Below, one piece after another: positions 35,871 to 44,547 of a stretch of DNA of 64,000 nucleotides. A program made the position numbers and the translations under genes. The stretch spans positions 1 through 64,000 of the forward strand of contig JAJFFX010000008.1 in NCBI GenBank assembly GCA_021776455.1. The letters run 5' to 3'. Each line of letters opens with the position of its first letter. Within the stretch, counting starts at the first letter, position 1. The DNA is from Hyphococcus sp. (GTDB lineage: Bacteria; Pseudomonadota; Alphaproteobacteria; Caulobacterales; Parvularculaceae). A model generated the notes under the pieces. It saw only the letters and a list, made by a program, of their open reading frames with translations, did no database searches and was not told the origin of the DNA.

Positions 35871-36911
35871 ATGTCTATTCGTGTTCTCGTTGTTGATGAC
35901 TCGCCGATCATGCGCGGTTTGATATCACGCGCGCTCGACAAAGATCCTGGAATTGAAGTTGTTGGAACTGCTGGCGACCCTTATGAGGCGCGACAGGCGA
36001 TAAAATCACTCAACCCAGATGTCATAACCCTTGATGTTGAAATGCCGCGCATGAACGGCATTGAGTTTCTCGAAAAAATTATGCGCTTGCGACCAACGCC
36101 GGTCATCATGGTGTCTACGCTTACTCATAAAGGCGCCGATGCGGCGATCAAAGCGATGAGCCTTGGCGCTATTGATTGCTTGGGTAAGCCTGACCGTGGA
36201 AATGCTGCGGAAGTCTTTGCAAAGCTGCCTGGGTTGGTAAAGGTTGCCTCAAGAGCCAATTTGAAACCATTGGGTGAGACGCGCTCGGATAAGGCCTGTC
36301 TGGATACATTCGAACCAAATGAGAAAATCGTTGCAATCGGCGCCTCGACGGGGGGGGTTGAGGCGTTGACGGAGGTTTTGTCGGGATTTCCCGAAAATTG
36401 CCCGCCAACGGTTATTGTTCAACACATGCCGGCATTATTTACATGCAGTTTTGCAAAACGACTTGATAGCCTGTGCGCGGCTAAAGTGGAAGAGGCGACA
36501 GATGGTGCGCCGCTAGAGATTGGGCGTGTCTATCTTGCGCCGGGCGGCGCCACGCATCTTTCTATTGGCGGTACGGGAGCTTACGTCTGCCGTCTCCGTG
36601 CAGACGAGTTGGTGGGTGGTCACAGACCATCCGTTGACGTACTTTTCAATAGCGTTACTTCCAAGATTGGCAGGCGTGCTGTTGGCGTTATTCTTACTGG
36701 TATGGGCGCGGACGGCGCGGCCGGTCTTCTCGCTATGCGTGAATCTGGGGCCGTGACCATTGGCCAGGATGAAGGCTCAAGCGTTATTTACGGAATGCCG
36801 AGAGTAGCGTTTGAAATGAAGGCTGTGCAGCGCCAATGCGCGCTGTCGCGGGTAGCACCTGCGATCATGCGCGCCTGCGACCGCAATACCAAAGCTGAGG
36901 CTGCGGCATGA
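35871..36911 (+). CDS. cheB: Protein-glutamate methylesterase CheB
   Basis: This 346-aa protein starts at ATG 35871 ([12 protein letters not shown]); the upstream ORF-track start adds an unrelated leader. A receiver domain with Asp55 ([13 protein letters not shown]) is joined to a methylesterase domain whose triad is Ser159 in GASTGG, the histidine in VQHMPALFT and the aspartate in GMGADGA. It demethylates or deamidates receptor residues when phosphorylated by CheA, giving adaptation. It overlaps cheD by 4 bases. Confidence 0.94.
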   Translation: MSIRVLVVDDSPIMRGLISRALDKDPGIEVVGTAGDPYEARQAIKSLNPDVITLDVEMPRMNGIEFLEKIMRLRPTPVIMVSTLTHKGADAAIKAMSLGAIDCLGKPDRGNAAEVFAKLPGLVKVASRANLKPLGETRSDKACLDTFEPNEKIVAIGASTGGVEALTEVLSGFPENCPPTVIVQHMPALFTCSFAKRLDSLCAAKVEEATDGAPLEIGRVYLAPGGATHLSIGGTGAYVCRLRADELVGGHRPSVDVLFNSVTSKIGRRAVGVILTGMGADGAAGLLAMRESGAVTIGQDEGSSVIYGMPRVAFEMKAVQRQCALSRVAPAIMRACDRNTKAEAAA

Positions 36912-37483
36912 GTAAATTTACCAATCTAGCGCACAACGAAGAGCGCTCAGAGCCGGGAGAAGATCGCAAGTTCAATGTATTTCAGGGCCAATACAAAGTA
37001 ACCAACCTGGATAACGCAGTTTTATCCACACTTTTGGGGTCTTGTGTTGCGGTGTGCATGTATGACCCGGTGGCGGGTGTCGGCGGCATGAATCATTTTC
37101 TTGTACCCGGCGGGAAAAGTCTCGCCAACGAGCGAAGCCTTAGCCATGGCGCCTATTCCATGGAGCTGCTTATCAACGGGTTATTGAAACGCTTTGCAGA
37201 GCGTAATCGGCTTGTTGCTAAACTTTTTGGCGGCGCATCTGTAATGGCCGGTTTATCAGATGTTGGGCAACAAAATGCTGAATTTGCCCGTAGCTTTTTG
37301 GCGACGGAAGATATTCACTGCGTTAGCGAAAGCCTTGGCGGCAAGAATGCGCGCCGCATAAATTTTTGGCCGTATACAGGCCGGGTGCAGCAATTGTTTA
37401 TTCCAATTGCAGATGCCCCACAGGTTGAAGAAAAAGTTGAGCCAGAAACGCCGCCCGTCAGTAACGATCTTGAATTGTTTTGA
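36908..37483 (+). CDS. cheD: Receptor glutamine deamidase CheD
   Basis: This 191-aa protein has the CheD catalytic cysteine in [13 protein letters not shown], the histidine in [11 protein letters not shown] and the conserved [10 protein letters not shown]. It deamidates receptor glutamines to glutamates so that CheR can methylate them. It is the last gene of the operon and no strong terminator follows. Confidence 0.92.
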   Translation: MSKFTNLAHNEERSEPGEDRKFNVFQGQYKVTNLDNAVLSTLLGSCVAVCMYDPVAGVGGMNHFLVPGGKSLANERSLSHGAYSMELLINGLLKRFAERNRLVAKLFGGASVMAGLSDVGQQNAEFARSFLATEDIHCVSESLGGKNARRINFWPYTGRVQQLFIPIADAPQVEEKVEPETPPVSNDLELF

Positions 37484-37981
37484 TCGATGCTGTGAATAAA
37501 ATGAACCGGCGCAGGAACGATCGCTAGCAACATTTTTCCCTCAAGCTAGAACCCCATGCGCATAGGGCTGCCGGGCCTGTTTAACTTTCTGAAAACATAT
37601 TGTGACCGGGGGCACCACAAAATCCGAAGCTTCATATAAAGCTAAATTGGATGCGATTGGCGCGATACAGAAATTCCATAGCTAAATCATGACGGCAAGG
37701 GTTTGTAGAGAGCCATGTGATGTCGTTGGCAAAGTTGAGATTGTAGATTGACGTAATGGTTGGCGTAAGACTTGAAGCCATCGATATGAGCTCCAAATAG
37801 CATCTCCAACCGGTAGCGAAAACCACAAATATCAACGTCGCAAGGATAATGCGGTATCAGTTTCCCTCAATCCCCACATTATTGGCAGTGGCTGCTGGTT
37901 TTTGACAATCTTGACTGATAGACCATGCGTCACGGATGCCGCCACTTGTGGGCGTTAGCTGAATAATGATACCTATAAACA
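37484..37981. other. Intergenic region between che operon and deoC
   Basis: About 500 bases without a supported gene. A 67-codon minus ORF at 37632-37835 has no recognisable features. Near the right end, the text CCCACATTATTGGCAGTGGC and, some 50 bases later, GCCGCCACTTGTGGG are imperfectly complementary and could be a large hairpin or operator for deoC, but the match is interrupted. Confidence 0.4.
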
Positions 37982-38908
37982 ATGGCTCAAATGGCAGAGA
38001 CGACAGTAATGACAGCGCCCAAACCGGACCACTTACCGCGCGTTGATGAGGTCGGTGTTGATGAGCGCGTGGCGCGCTTTCGCTCGCGCAGTATAAAGAA
38101 GGCGTCAAAGGTTGAGGCGCTCAACCTGGTTCTGAGCCAGATTGATCTGACGACCCTTGAGGGCCAGGATACGCCCGGCAAAGTCCGCCAGCTGTGTCAG
38201 AAGGCGATGCGCCTCCACGACACTTTGCCAGACATACCCCATGTCGCTGCAGTGTGTGTTTACCCGATGATGGTGGAGGAAGCGAAAAAAGCGCTTGGCG
38301 CCAGCGGCATCAAAGTCGCCTCTGTGGCGACGTCTTTTCCGAGCGGTATGGCGCCAAGCGATGTGAAGCTTGAGGAAATCAAACTCGCCGTTGGGCTGGG
38401 CGCTGATGAGATCGATATGGTCATCTCGCGCGGAAAATTCCTGGAGGGGAAATACCAGGAAGTATTTGATGAAATTGTCGCCTGCAAAGAAGCTTGCGGT
38501 GATGCTCATCTTAAGGTGATTTTGGAAACCGGTGAATTAGGCACGCTAGATCGCGTGCGCCATGCGAGCCTATTGGCGATGCAAGCCGGCGCCGATTTCA
38601 TCAAAACATCAACGGGCAAAATTCAACCGGCGGCGACCATGCCGGTGACGCTGGTGATGCTGCAGGCTATTCGGGATTATTATTACGATACCGGCCGGAT
38701 GGTGGGTATGAAGCCCGCCGGCGGCATATCCAAGGCGAAGCTCGCGATTCATTATCTCGTCATGCTGCGCGAAACCTTGGGCGAGGCGTGGATGTCGCCG
38801 GACTGGTTCCGGTTTGGCGCCAGCAGCCTGGCGAACGATGTTTTGATGCAGCTTCAAAAACAGCGCACAGGCATCTATCAGTCTGAAGACTATTTTTCGA
38901 AGGATTAG
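37982..38908 (+). CDS. deoC: Deoxyribose-phosphate aldolase
   Basis: This 308-aa class I aldolase splits 2-deoxyribose-5-phosphate into acetaldehyde and glyceraldehyde-3-phosphate. The Schiff-base lysine is Lys208 in GADFIKTSTGK, and the second active-site lysine is in VGMKPAGGISKAK. It is the longer type with an N-terminal extension (about 50 residues). It is followed after 5 bases by an aldehyde dehydrogenase gene, which can remove the acetaldehyde. A GTG or internal ATG (37991) start is possible. Confidence 0.93.
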   Translation: MAQMAETTVMTAPKPDHLPRVDEVGVDERVARFRSRSIKKASKVEALNLVLSQIDLTTLEGQDTPGKVRQLCQKAMRLHDTLPDIPHVAAVCVYPMMVEEAKKALGASGIKVASVATSFPSGMAPSDVKLEEIKLAVGLGADEIDMVISRGKFLEGKYQEVFDEIVACKEACGDAHLKVILETGELGTLDRVRHASLLAMQAGADFIKTSTGKIQPAATMPVTLVMLQAIRDYYYDTGRMVGMKPAGGISKAKLAIHYLVMLRETLGEAWMSPDWFRFGASSLANDVLMQLQKQRTGIYQSEDYFSKD

Positions 38909-38913
38909 ACCCA

Positions 38914-40389
38914 ATGAATAAGGGAACCGCGCCCCACACATTAAACTTCGACACCGGATGGGCATATTCTCCGGCGCCGGAGAGCACAGATCACGTTCAC
39001 ATTAAAGACCAGTATAAGTTATTTATCGGCGGAAAATTTGTAGCCCCGAAATCGGGCAAATATTTCGACACCATTAACCCCGCCAATGAGAAGGTTTTAG
39101 CACGGGTAGCGCAAGCTGGCGCCGCCGATGTGGATCGGGCCGTAACAGCCGCGCGCGACGCCTATGACACGGTCTGGTCGAAGATGAAGCCTGCCGAACG
39201 CGGTAAATATATTTATCGTATCGCTCGCATCATTCAGGAACGCGCCCGTGAATTTGCGGTGATTGAATCCATGGATGGCGGCAAGCCTATCCGTGAGGCC
39301 CGCGATGTTGATATTCCCCTCGCGGCGGCGCATTTTTTCTATTATGCGGGGTGGGCGGATAAGTTAGATTATGCGTTCCCATGCAGAACGCCGCAATCGC
39401 TTGGCGTTGCCGGTCAGATTATTCCTTGGAACTTCCCGCTATTAATGGCGGCGTGGAAAATTGCACCGGCATTGGCGTGTGGCAATACAGTGGTATTGAA
39501 ACCTGCGGAAACAACGCCGTTGACTGCGTTAAAACTGGCTGAGGTGATTGAGGCGGCGGACTTGCCGCCGGGCGTCGTCAATATCCTGACCGGCGATGGT
39601 TCAACCGGTGCGGCAATCGTCAATCATGATGATGTCAATAAGATTGCATTTACAGGGTCGACCAATGTCGGTCGCATCATTCAACGCGCGCTGGCCGGAA
39701 CAGATAAGAAATACACGCTGGAATTGGGCGGTAAGGCGGCCAATATCATTTTTGCCGACGCCGCCATAGATCAAGCCGTTGAAGGCATTGTCAATGCGAT
39801 CTTTTTTAACCAAGGCCATGTCTGTTGCGCCGGTTCGCGGTTGTTGGTTCAAGAATCCGTCGCAGACGAAGTTATCGCCAAACTGAAGGAGCGTATGCAG
39901 ACGTTGATCGTCGGCGATCCGCTCGACAAGAACACCGATATCGGCGCGATCAACTCAGCGGCGCAATTAGAACGCATCAACGCCTATCTTGAGCTCGGGC
40001 AAGAAGAGGGCGCGGAGATGTTTCAATGCGGTGACAAAAAACCCAGCAAGGGCTATTGGTGCCAGCCGACTTTATTCACTAATGTTGCGCAGTCGCACCG
40101 GATTGTCCGCGAAGAAATATTTGGCCCTGTCCTTGCGATACAAACTTTCCGTACCCTCGATGAGGCGGTCGCTAAGGCAAATAATACGCAATACGGATTG
40201 TCGGGCGGCATATGGACAGATAAAGGCGCAAAAATCTTTAGTGTTGGCGCCAAAATTCGCGCCGGCGTTATTTGGGCAAATACGTTCAATAAGTTCGACC
40301 CCACCTCGCCCTTTGGCGGTTATAAAGAAAGCGGCGTTGGCAGGGAGGGCGGAATGCATGGCCTTTCCGCCTATCTGGATCTGCACTAA
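38914..40389 (+). CDS. Aldehyde dehydrogenase, ALDH16 N-domain-like
   Basis: This 491-aa enzyme has all ALDH landmarks: IIPWNFPLLMAAWKIAPALACGNTVVLKPAE, FTGSTNVG, LELGGKAANIIFA (general base) and the catalytic Cys304 in NQGHVCCAGSR, where H replaces the usual Q. The N-terminus APHTLNFDTGWAYSPAPES... resembles the first domain of ALDH16, a two-domain ALDH class. The next gene encodes a truncated, cysteine-less ALDH, equivalent to the second ALDH16 domain. With deoC just upstream, acetaldehyde or a related aldehyde from deoxyribose is the likely substrate. The active site is intact. Confidence 0.9.
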   Translation: MNKGTAPHTLNFDTGWAYSPAPESTDHVHIKDQYKLFIGGKFVAPKSGKYFDTINPANEKVLARVAQAGAADVDRAVTAARDAYDTVWSKMKPAERGKYIYRIARIIQERAREFAVIESMDGGKPIREARDVDIPLAAAHFFYYAGWADKLDYAFPCRTPQSLGVAGQIIPWNFPLLMAAWKIAPALACGNTVVLKPAETTPLTALKLAEVIEAADLPPGVVNILTGDGSTGAAIVNHDDVNKIAFTGSTNVGRIIQRALAGTDKKYTLELGGKAANIIFADAAIDQAVEGIVNAIFFNQGHVCCAGSRLLVQESVADEVIAKLKERMQTLIVGDPLDKNTDIGAINSAAQLERINAYLELGQEEGAEMFQCGDKKPSKGYWCQPTLFTNVAQSHRIVREEIFGPVLAIQTFRTLDEAVAKANNTQYGLSGGIWTDKGAKIFSVGAKIRAGVIWANTFNKFDPTSPFGGYKESGVGREGGMHGLSAYLDLH

Positions 40390-40406
40390 TTTTGAGGCGA
40401 GCGAGC

Positions 40407-41360
40407 ATGGATAAGACCATAAAAGCCGAAGGGCGCAGCATCGACAGCACACCGTCGCGCAAGACGCCGAGCGCTGCAAAATCTGCAAGCGGTGGGCGTG
40501 CAAAACTACCGACATCTACCCGGCTTAGTGTTGAAAAAACCTATAAGCTTTACATCAACGGAAAGTTTCCTCGAACTGAATCCGGTCGATATTTTACCGT
40601 GGCTGACGCCAAGGGAAATATCGCCGCCAATATGTGCCGCGCCAGTCGCAAGGATTTTCGCGAAGCTGTGCTGGCCGCGCGAGCAGCGTTTAACAGTTGG
40701 GCGGGCGCCAGCGCATACTTGCGCGGTCAGATTTTATATCGGGTTGCGGAAATGCTTGAGGCGCGCGCCGAGCAATTTGTCACCGAGCTTAAACTCATGG
40801 GACTGGACAAGCGCGCCGCATCGCGCGAAGTGACTGCGGCGATTGATTGCCTGGTTTATTATGCCGGCTGGACGGATAAATATCAGCAGGTGTTTAGCGC
40901 CGTGAATCCGGTCGCGTCCTCGCATTTCAATTTTTCTATTTTGGAACCCGTGGGTGTGGTCAGTATTCTTGCCGGTCAAGAAAATGCGCTTCTAGGGTTT
41001 GTTGAAGCCATCTCGCCTGTTATCGCTGGTGGAAACACAGGAATTGCTTTGGCATCTCAGCAAAACCCATTATGCGCGATCAGTTTTGCCGAAGTGCTGC
41101 ACTCTTCCGATGTGCCGCCCGGCGTCATCAATATACTTTCCGGCTACAGAAATGAGCTTGCAGAGCATTTTGCCTCGCACATGAATGTTAATGCGATTAT
41201 TGCCAATGGCGACGATGCCGGTGAAATAAAAATGATCCAGGAGCAGGCAGCGAATAATATTAAGCGAGTGATTATCCGCAAAGAAGCGATTGCGCCTGAT
41301 CCCTATCAGATCATCGATACGCAGGAAACCAAAACGACCTGGCATCCGATTGGCGGCTAA
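40407..41360 (+). CDS. Truncated ALDH-like protein without catalytic cysteine
   Basis: From ATG 40407 the product is 317 aa. It opens with a basic, Ser/Ala-rich leader (about 40 residues), then an ALDH N-domain (YKLYINGKFPRTESGRYF, ILYRVAEMLEARAEQFV, SILEPVGVVSILAGQENALLGFVEAISPVIAGGNTGIALA, PPGVINILSG). It lacks the LELGGK general-base motif, the GQxC cysteine and most of the catalytic domain, yet the frame is clean, so it is a conserved pseudoenzyme and not decay. It corresponds to the C-terminal domain of ALDH16, here encoded separately in another reading frame 17 bases after its partner. A structural or oligomerising role is likely. Confidence 0.8.
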   Translation: MDKTIKAEGRSIDSTPSRKTPSAAKSASGGRAKLPTSTRLSVEKTYKLYINGKFPRTESGRYFTVADAKGNIAANMCRASRKDFREAVLAARAAFNSWAGASAYLRGQILYRVAEMLEARAEQFVTELKLMGLDKRAASREVTAAIDCLVYYAGWTDKYQQVFSAVNPVASSHFNFSILEPVGVVSILAGQENALLGFVEAISPVIAGGNTGIALASQQNPLCAISFAEVLHSSDVPPGVINILSGYRNELAEHFASHMNVNAIIANGDDAGEIKMIQEQAANNIKRVIIRKEAIAPDPYQIIDTQETKTTWHPIGG

Positions 41361-41366
41361 ACCGCC
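41352..41366. terminator. Short GC hairpin over two convergent stops
   Basis: GGCGG (41352-41356) pairs with CCGCC (41362-41366) around the loop CTAAA, which contains the overlapping stop codons of the ALDH-like gene (plus) and the ribokinase gene (minus). No T-run is present on either side. It may act weakly in both directions. Confidence 0.3.
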
Positions 41367-42316
41367 TCAACCTCTTTAAGCGTAGGCATAGCCGGCGCCG
41401 TGCCGGGTTTTGTGGTGGATAGGCCGGCGACGGTATTTGCATATTCGATAGCGGTTCGAAATTCGCCCGGAAAGCGCACCAGCCCGGCGGCGAGCCCGCC
41501 ATTGAAAGCATCGCCCGCGCCCGTCGTGTCGACGACATCGACGTGGGTTGCACCGATGCGATAATAAGGGCCGTCGTTAGAGTTGCGGGCGTTTTCGGAA
41601 TTTTCGTCAAACGAAACAAAGCAGCCCTTATCGCCCAAAGTCAGCACAACAGTGGCCGCTCCAGATTGCCTGCAAAACTGGTGGATGCTGGCGTCGTTCT
41701 GGAGCCAAAAATCATTCGGGATGTTGTGGCCTAAAACTGTGTTCATCAAAAACACAAATTCGGTTTCATTCGGCGCCAGAATATCTGCGCGCTGAACCAG
41801 CTCACACGTCAAGCCGTCATTAATCGGCGCGGGGTTGAGGATTGTTGTCACGCCCGCTTCGCGCGCAATCTTCATCGCCGCTTCAGTTGCCGCGATATTA
41901 TTTTCTACCTGACAGACTAGGTATTTCGCCTGGGAAATTTGAGCCGAGAATCCACCGATATGATCTGACGACAAATGGTCATTGGCGCCCAGCGCAACAA
42001 CGATAAGGTTCTGCCCGTCAGCATTGACAACAATTGATGCCGCGCCGGTGGGGTGGTCGGCGCACACTTGCAGCTCGGCGCAAAGCCCTTCTGAAGCGAT
42101 AAATTCGCGCACGCCTTTTGCGAAAATATCGTCGCCTACGGCGCCGATAAAGAGTGTTTTTATGTCAAGGCGGTTGCAGGCGACGGCCTGGTTGAAACCT
42201 TTGCCGCCGGGACCGGTGCGGAAAGCGCCAATACGCGTCTCACCGGGCGCTGGAAAAATTTCAGTGTTAAAAGCCAGGTCCTGAACGTAGCTGCCGACAA
42301 CGATGACGTCGAACAT
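41357..42316 (-). CDS. PfkB-family sugar kinase, ribokinase-like
   Basis: This 319-aa kinase has the PfkB signatures: RTGPGGKGFNQAVACNRL near the start and the DTTGAGDAFNGGLAAGL anion-hole/catalytic-base motif near the end, plus NPAPIND and LAPNETEF typical of ribokinases. In its setting, with a nucleoside deoxyribosyltransferase upstream and deoC on the facing strand, it may phosphorylate deoxyribose (deoxyribokinase) rather than ribose. It overlaps the convergent ALDH-like gene by 4 bases and follows the deoxyribosyltransferase gene by 36 bases. Confidence 0.87.
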   Translation of the reverse strand: MFDVIVVGSYVQDLAFNTEIFPAPGETRIGAFRTGPGGKGFNQAVACNRLDIKTLFIGAVGDDIFAKGVREFIASEGLCAELQVCADHPTGAASIVVNADGQNLIVVALGANDHLSSDHIGGFSAQISQAKYLVCQVENNIAATEAAMKIAREAGVTTILNPAPINDGLTCELVQRADILAPNETEFVFLMNTVLGHNIPNDFWLQNDASIHQFCRQSGAATVVLTLGDKGCFVSFDENSENARNSNDGPYYRIGATHVDVVDTTGAGDAFNGGLAAGLVRFPGEFRTAIEYANTVAGLSTTKPGTAPAMPTLKEVEAV

Positions 42317-42352
42317 TTGTTTATCTCCCAGAAAAGGTAGTGAAACTTTGGG

Positions 42353-43018
42353 TTATTCAAACAGCCCTTTACGCTTCTTTTTCTCGATAATATCGGTGAC
42401 CCAGTTTTCGTCGCCGATAAATTCCTGAAGCCCGGCGCCAGGGAACCGAGTCGCCCATTGATAAAGGTTTTCGATAAGCTTCGGATCGGTTGCAAGCGAG
42501 GGCATTGCGTGGGCTGCGTCAAAGCCTTCGATGACACGCGCCGCCAGCCTTGTATATAACGTATCGATCGTATCTTGAACTGGGCGGTTGTCGCCACGCG
42601 CTGTCTGATACCACTCCATGCCGTTCACAGAAATGACCTCGTTACGAGGATAAAACGAGCACATCAGGTTCCAGCTATCGCCGCCCGCATCCTGGTCTCC
42701 GGCGTTACGAAAATCAGACCGCAAGATGACGGTCGGGATATCAAGCTGCTTGGCAACAATGAACTCAACAACCGTGCCGGAATCAAGGTCAGGGCCGTCG
42801 AAGTTAAACAAGCCCAGATCAGCTTCCATGACCATTTTCAAATCCTGGTTGCGAATATGCTCTTTACGATTGCTGCTCTGTTCGAGGTCTTGCGGTAGAA
42901 TACATGTGTACTGGCCGGAAGATTCCTGCTCGATATAAGAGGCCAGCAACGCATTGCCGATCAGATCCTTATGATCGAATAGATCGCCGGCGAAATAAAT
43001 GCTCAAAGCATCGCTCAT
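42353..43018 (-). CDS. Nucleoside 2-deoxyribosyltransferase family protein
   Basis: From ATG 43018 the protein is 221 aa; the longer ORF adds an unlikely leader. The family landmarks are IYFAGDLFDHKDLIGN at the start and LGLFNFDGPDLDSGTVVEFIVAKQLDIPTV, with the catalytic glutamate after DSGT. Members cleave or exchange the base of 2'-deoxynucleosides. With the ribokinase-like gene behind it, hydrolysis to free deoxyribose is a likely function. A C-terminal extension of about 80 residues goes beyond the usual short (about 150-aa) enzymes. Confidence 0.83.
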   Translation of the reverse strand: MSDALSIYFAGDLFDHKDLIGNALLASYIEQESSGQYTCILPQDLEQSSNRKEHIRNQDLKMVMEADLGLFNFDGPDLDSGTVVEFIVAKQLDIPTVILRSDFRNAGDQDAGGDSWNLMCSFYPRNEVISVNGMEWYQTARGDNRPVQDTIDTLYTRLAARVIEGFDAAHAMPSLATDPKLIENLYQWATRFPGAGLQEFIGDENWVTDIIEKKKRKGLFE

Positions 43019-43061
43019 GTCACAGTAATCCCTGTTGCCAATGGGCAAAACTAGACCGGAA

Positions 43062-43076
43062 TGCATCGAAGATGCA
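43062..43076. promoter_or_regulatory. Inverted repeat upstream of deoxyribosyltransferase gene
   Basis: TGCATC (43062-43067) and GATGCA (43071-43076) form a perfect 6-base inverted repeat with a 3-base spacer, 44 bases from the start of the minus-strand operon and in the gap to ung. It could be an operator for a DeoR/LacI-type regulator, but no such gene is in the window. Confidence 0.3.
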
Positions 43077-43208
43077 ATCGTTGCGCGTGCGCCGTGCGCG
43101 GTTTTAGCCTAAAACACAATATTTCCATCTTTGATGGTTCAATATTATCCAAGGGAATTTGTTTTAGCGAGGGATAGGTCTAATGGATCAGGTGAAGCTA
43201 TGCGATGA

Positions 43209-43922
43209 GTGCTGAATTCTGCTGTGACGGATTTCGATATACCTATTTCCGATAGAGGTTGGCGCGACGCTTTAAAGGGCGAGTTTGAAGGGCCTATCTA
43301 TGGGCGGATGGTTTCGTTTTTGCGTGCCGAGACCGAAAAGGGGGCGATCATCTATCCGCCGAAAGACTTAATTTTCAATGCGTTTAACCTGACGCCATTT
43401 TCGAAGGCAAAAGTTGTGATCCTCGGTCAGGACCCATATCACGGGCCGGACCAGGCAATGGGCCTTTCATTCTCAGTGCCCGCAGGCGAAAAACTGCCGC
43501 CTTCTTTAAGGAACATCTTTGCAGAAATACAAAGCGATCTCGGCGGTGATTTACGGACGCTGGGCGTTCTCGATGACTGGGCGCGACAGGGTGTATTGCT
43601 CATGAATACAGTTCTAACGGTCGAAAAAGGACTTGCCGCATCGCACGCCAAAAGAGGGTGGGAGGCGTTCACGGACGGTGCGATCCGGCAGCTGAGCGCG
43701 CAGCGGAGCGGTATCGTCTATTTGTTGTGGGGCAGTCATGCGCAGAACAAAATCGACCTCATTAATCAGCGCGACAATATGGTTCTCACCGCGCCCCACC
43801 CGTCGCCATTGTCCGCCTATCGCGGGTTTTTCGGCTGCAAGCATTTTTCGAAAGCCAACCATTATCTGGAAGAAAGCGGCGTCGCGCCGATCTGCTGGGC
43901 CGACCAGCTTGCGGCGCACTGA
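43209..43922 (+). CDS. ung: Uracil-DNA glycosylase
   Basis: This 237-aa family 1 enzyme removes uracil from DNA. The water-activating loop KVVILGQDPYHGPDQAMGLSFSVP and the leucine-loop/His motif APHPSPLSAYRGFFGCKHFSKAN are intact. The start is uncertain: GTG 43209 is used, with GTG 43224 as alternative, and no strong ribosome binding site is seen. It is a stand-alone gene between two catabolic clusters. Confidence 0.93.
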   Translation: MLNSAVTDFDIPISDRGWRDALKGEFEGPIYGRMVSFLRAETEKGAIIYPPKDLIFNAFNLTPFSKAKVVILGQDPYHGPDQAMGLSFSVPAGEKLPPSLRNIFAEIQSDLGGDLRTLGVLDDWARQGVLLMNTVLTVEKGLAASHAKRGWEAFTDGAIRQLSAQRSGIVYLLWGSHAQNKIDLINQRDNMVLTAPHPSPLSAYRGFFGCKHFSKANHYLEESGVAPICWADQLAAH

Positions 43923-44191
43923 AACTTAAAATTTCAAGGACCAGGAACACCTCTGTTGCGCGGTAAGCTGTGCGGTCGTATGACAGTTGACTGGCAAATT
44001 CTTGTTGGACAGGCGTGTTTGTAGAGGATTCTTAGCCGATTTTGAATTTATGGCGATGCAATAAATCCTCATTCGTCGTAAAATCGCGTAAAGCGAGGGG
44101 ATAAAAGCAACTGGAACGAAAGCCTTTAGAGCGCGCGTCGCTCTCCCGATTGTTCTCAACAAGGCTTTTCTCTAAATAAGGCGACAATACT

Positions 44192-44542
44192 TTGGGAAAA
44201 TTAACGACACATATTCTCGATGTCAGCGCCGGCAAGCCGGCGGCGCAAGTGCGGATCGATCTTTATAAAGCGGAGCAAACAGCGACAAAATTACGATCTC
44301 TTACAACCAATAGAGATGGGCGATGTGATGAGCCATTGCTGAGCGGGTGCGATTTTGTTGCTGGTGCGTATGCGCTGGAGTTTCATATCGGTGACTATTT
44401 CGATACCCTTGGTCTTAGTCTGCCTACGCCAAAATTTATCGATGTCGTGGTGATAAGGTTTGGCGTTGCGGATGGAGATATAAATTATCATGTACCGCTA
44501 CTTGTGTCGCCCTATGGCTATTCAACCTATCGCGGCAGCTAA
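44192..44542 (+). CDS. uraH: 5-hydroxyisourate hydrolase
   Basis: This 116-aa transthyretin-like enzyme hydrolyses 5-hydroxyisourate, the product of urate oxidation. The N-terminal LTTHILDVSAGKPAAQVRIDLY and the C-terminal YHVPLLVSPYGYSTYRGS (YRGS end) are diagnostic, with the active-site histidines in the first and last motifs. It starts with TTG and is the first gene of the purine cluster, 5 bases before xdhA. The 270 bases upstream contain no other gene and should hold the promoter. Confidence 0.93.
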   Translation: MGKLTTHILDVSAGKPAAQVRIDLYKAEQTATKLRSLTTNRDGRCDEPLLSGCDFVAGAYALEFHIGDYFDTLGLSLPTPKFIDVVVIRFGVADGDINYHVPLLVSPYGYSTYRGS

Positions 44543-44547
44543 TAAAA

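Noticed and set aside
37632-37835. 67-codon minus ORF between cheD and deoC
   Set aside because: No recognisable motif, no ribosome binding site and odd composition; kept only as intergenic.
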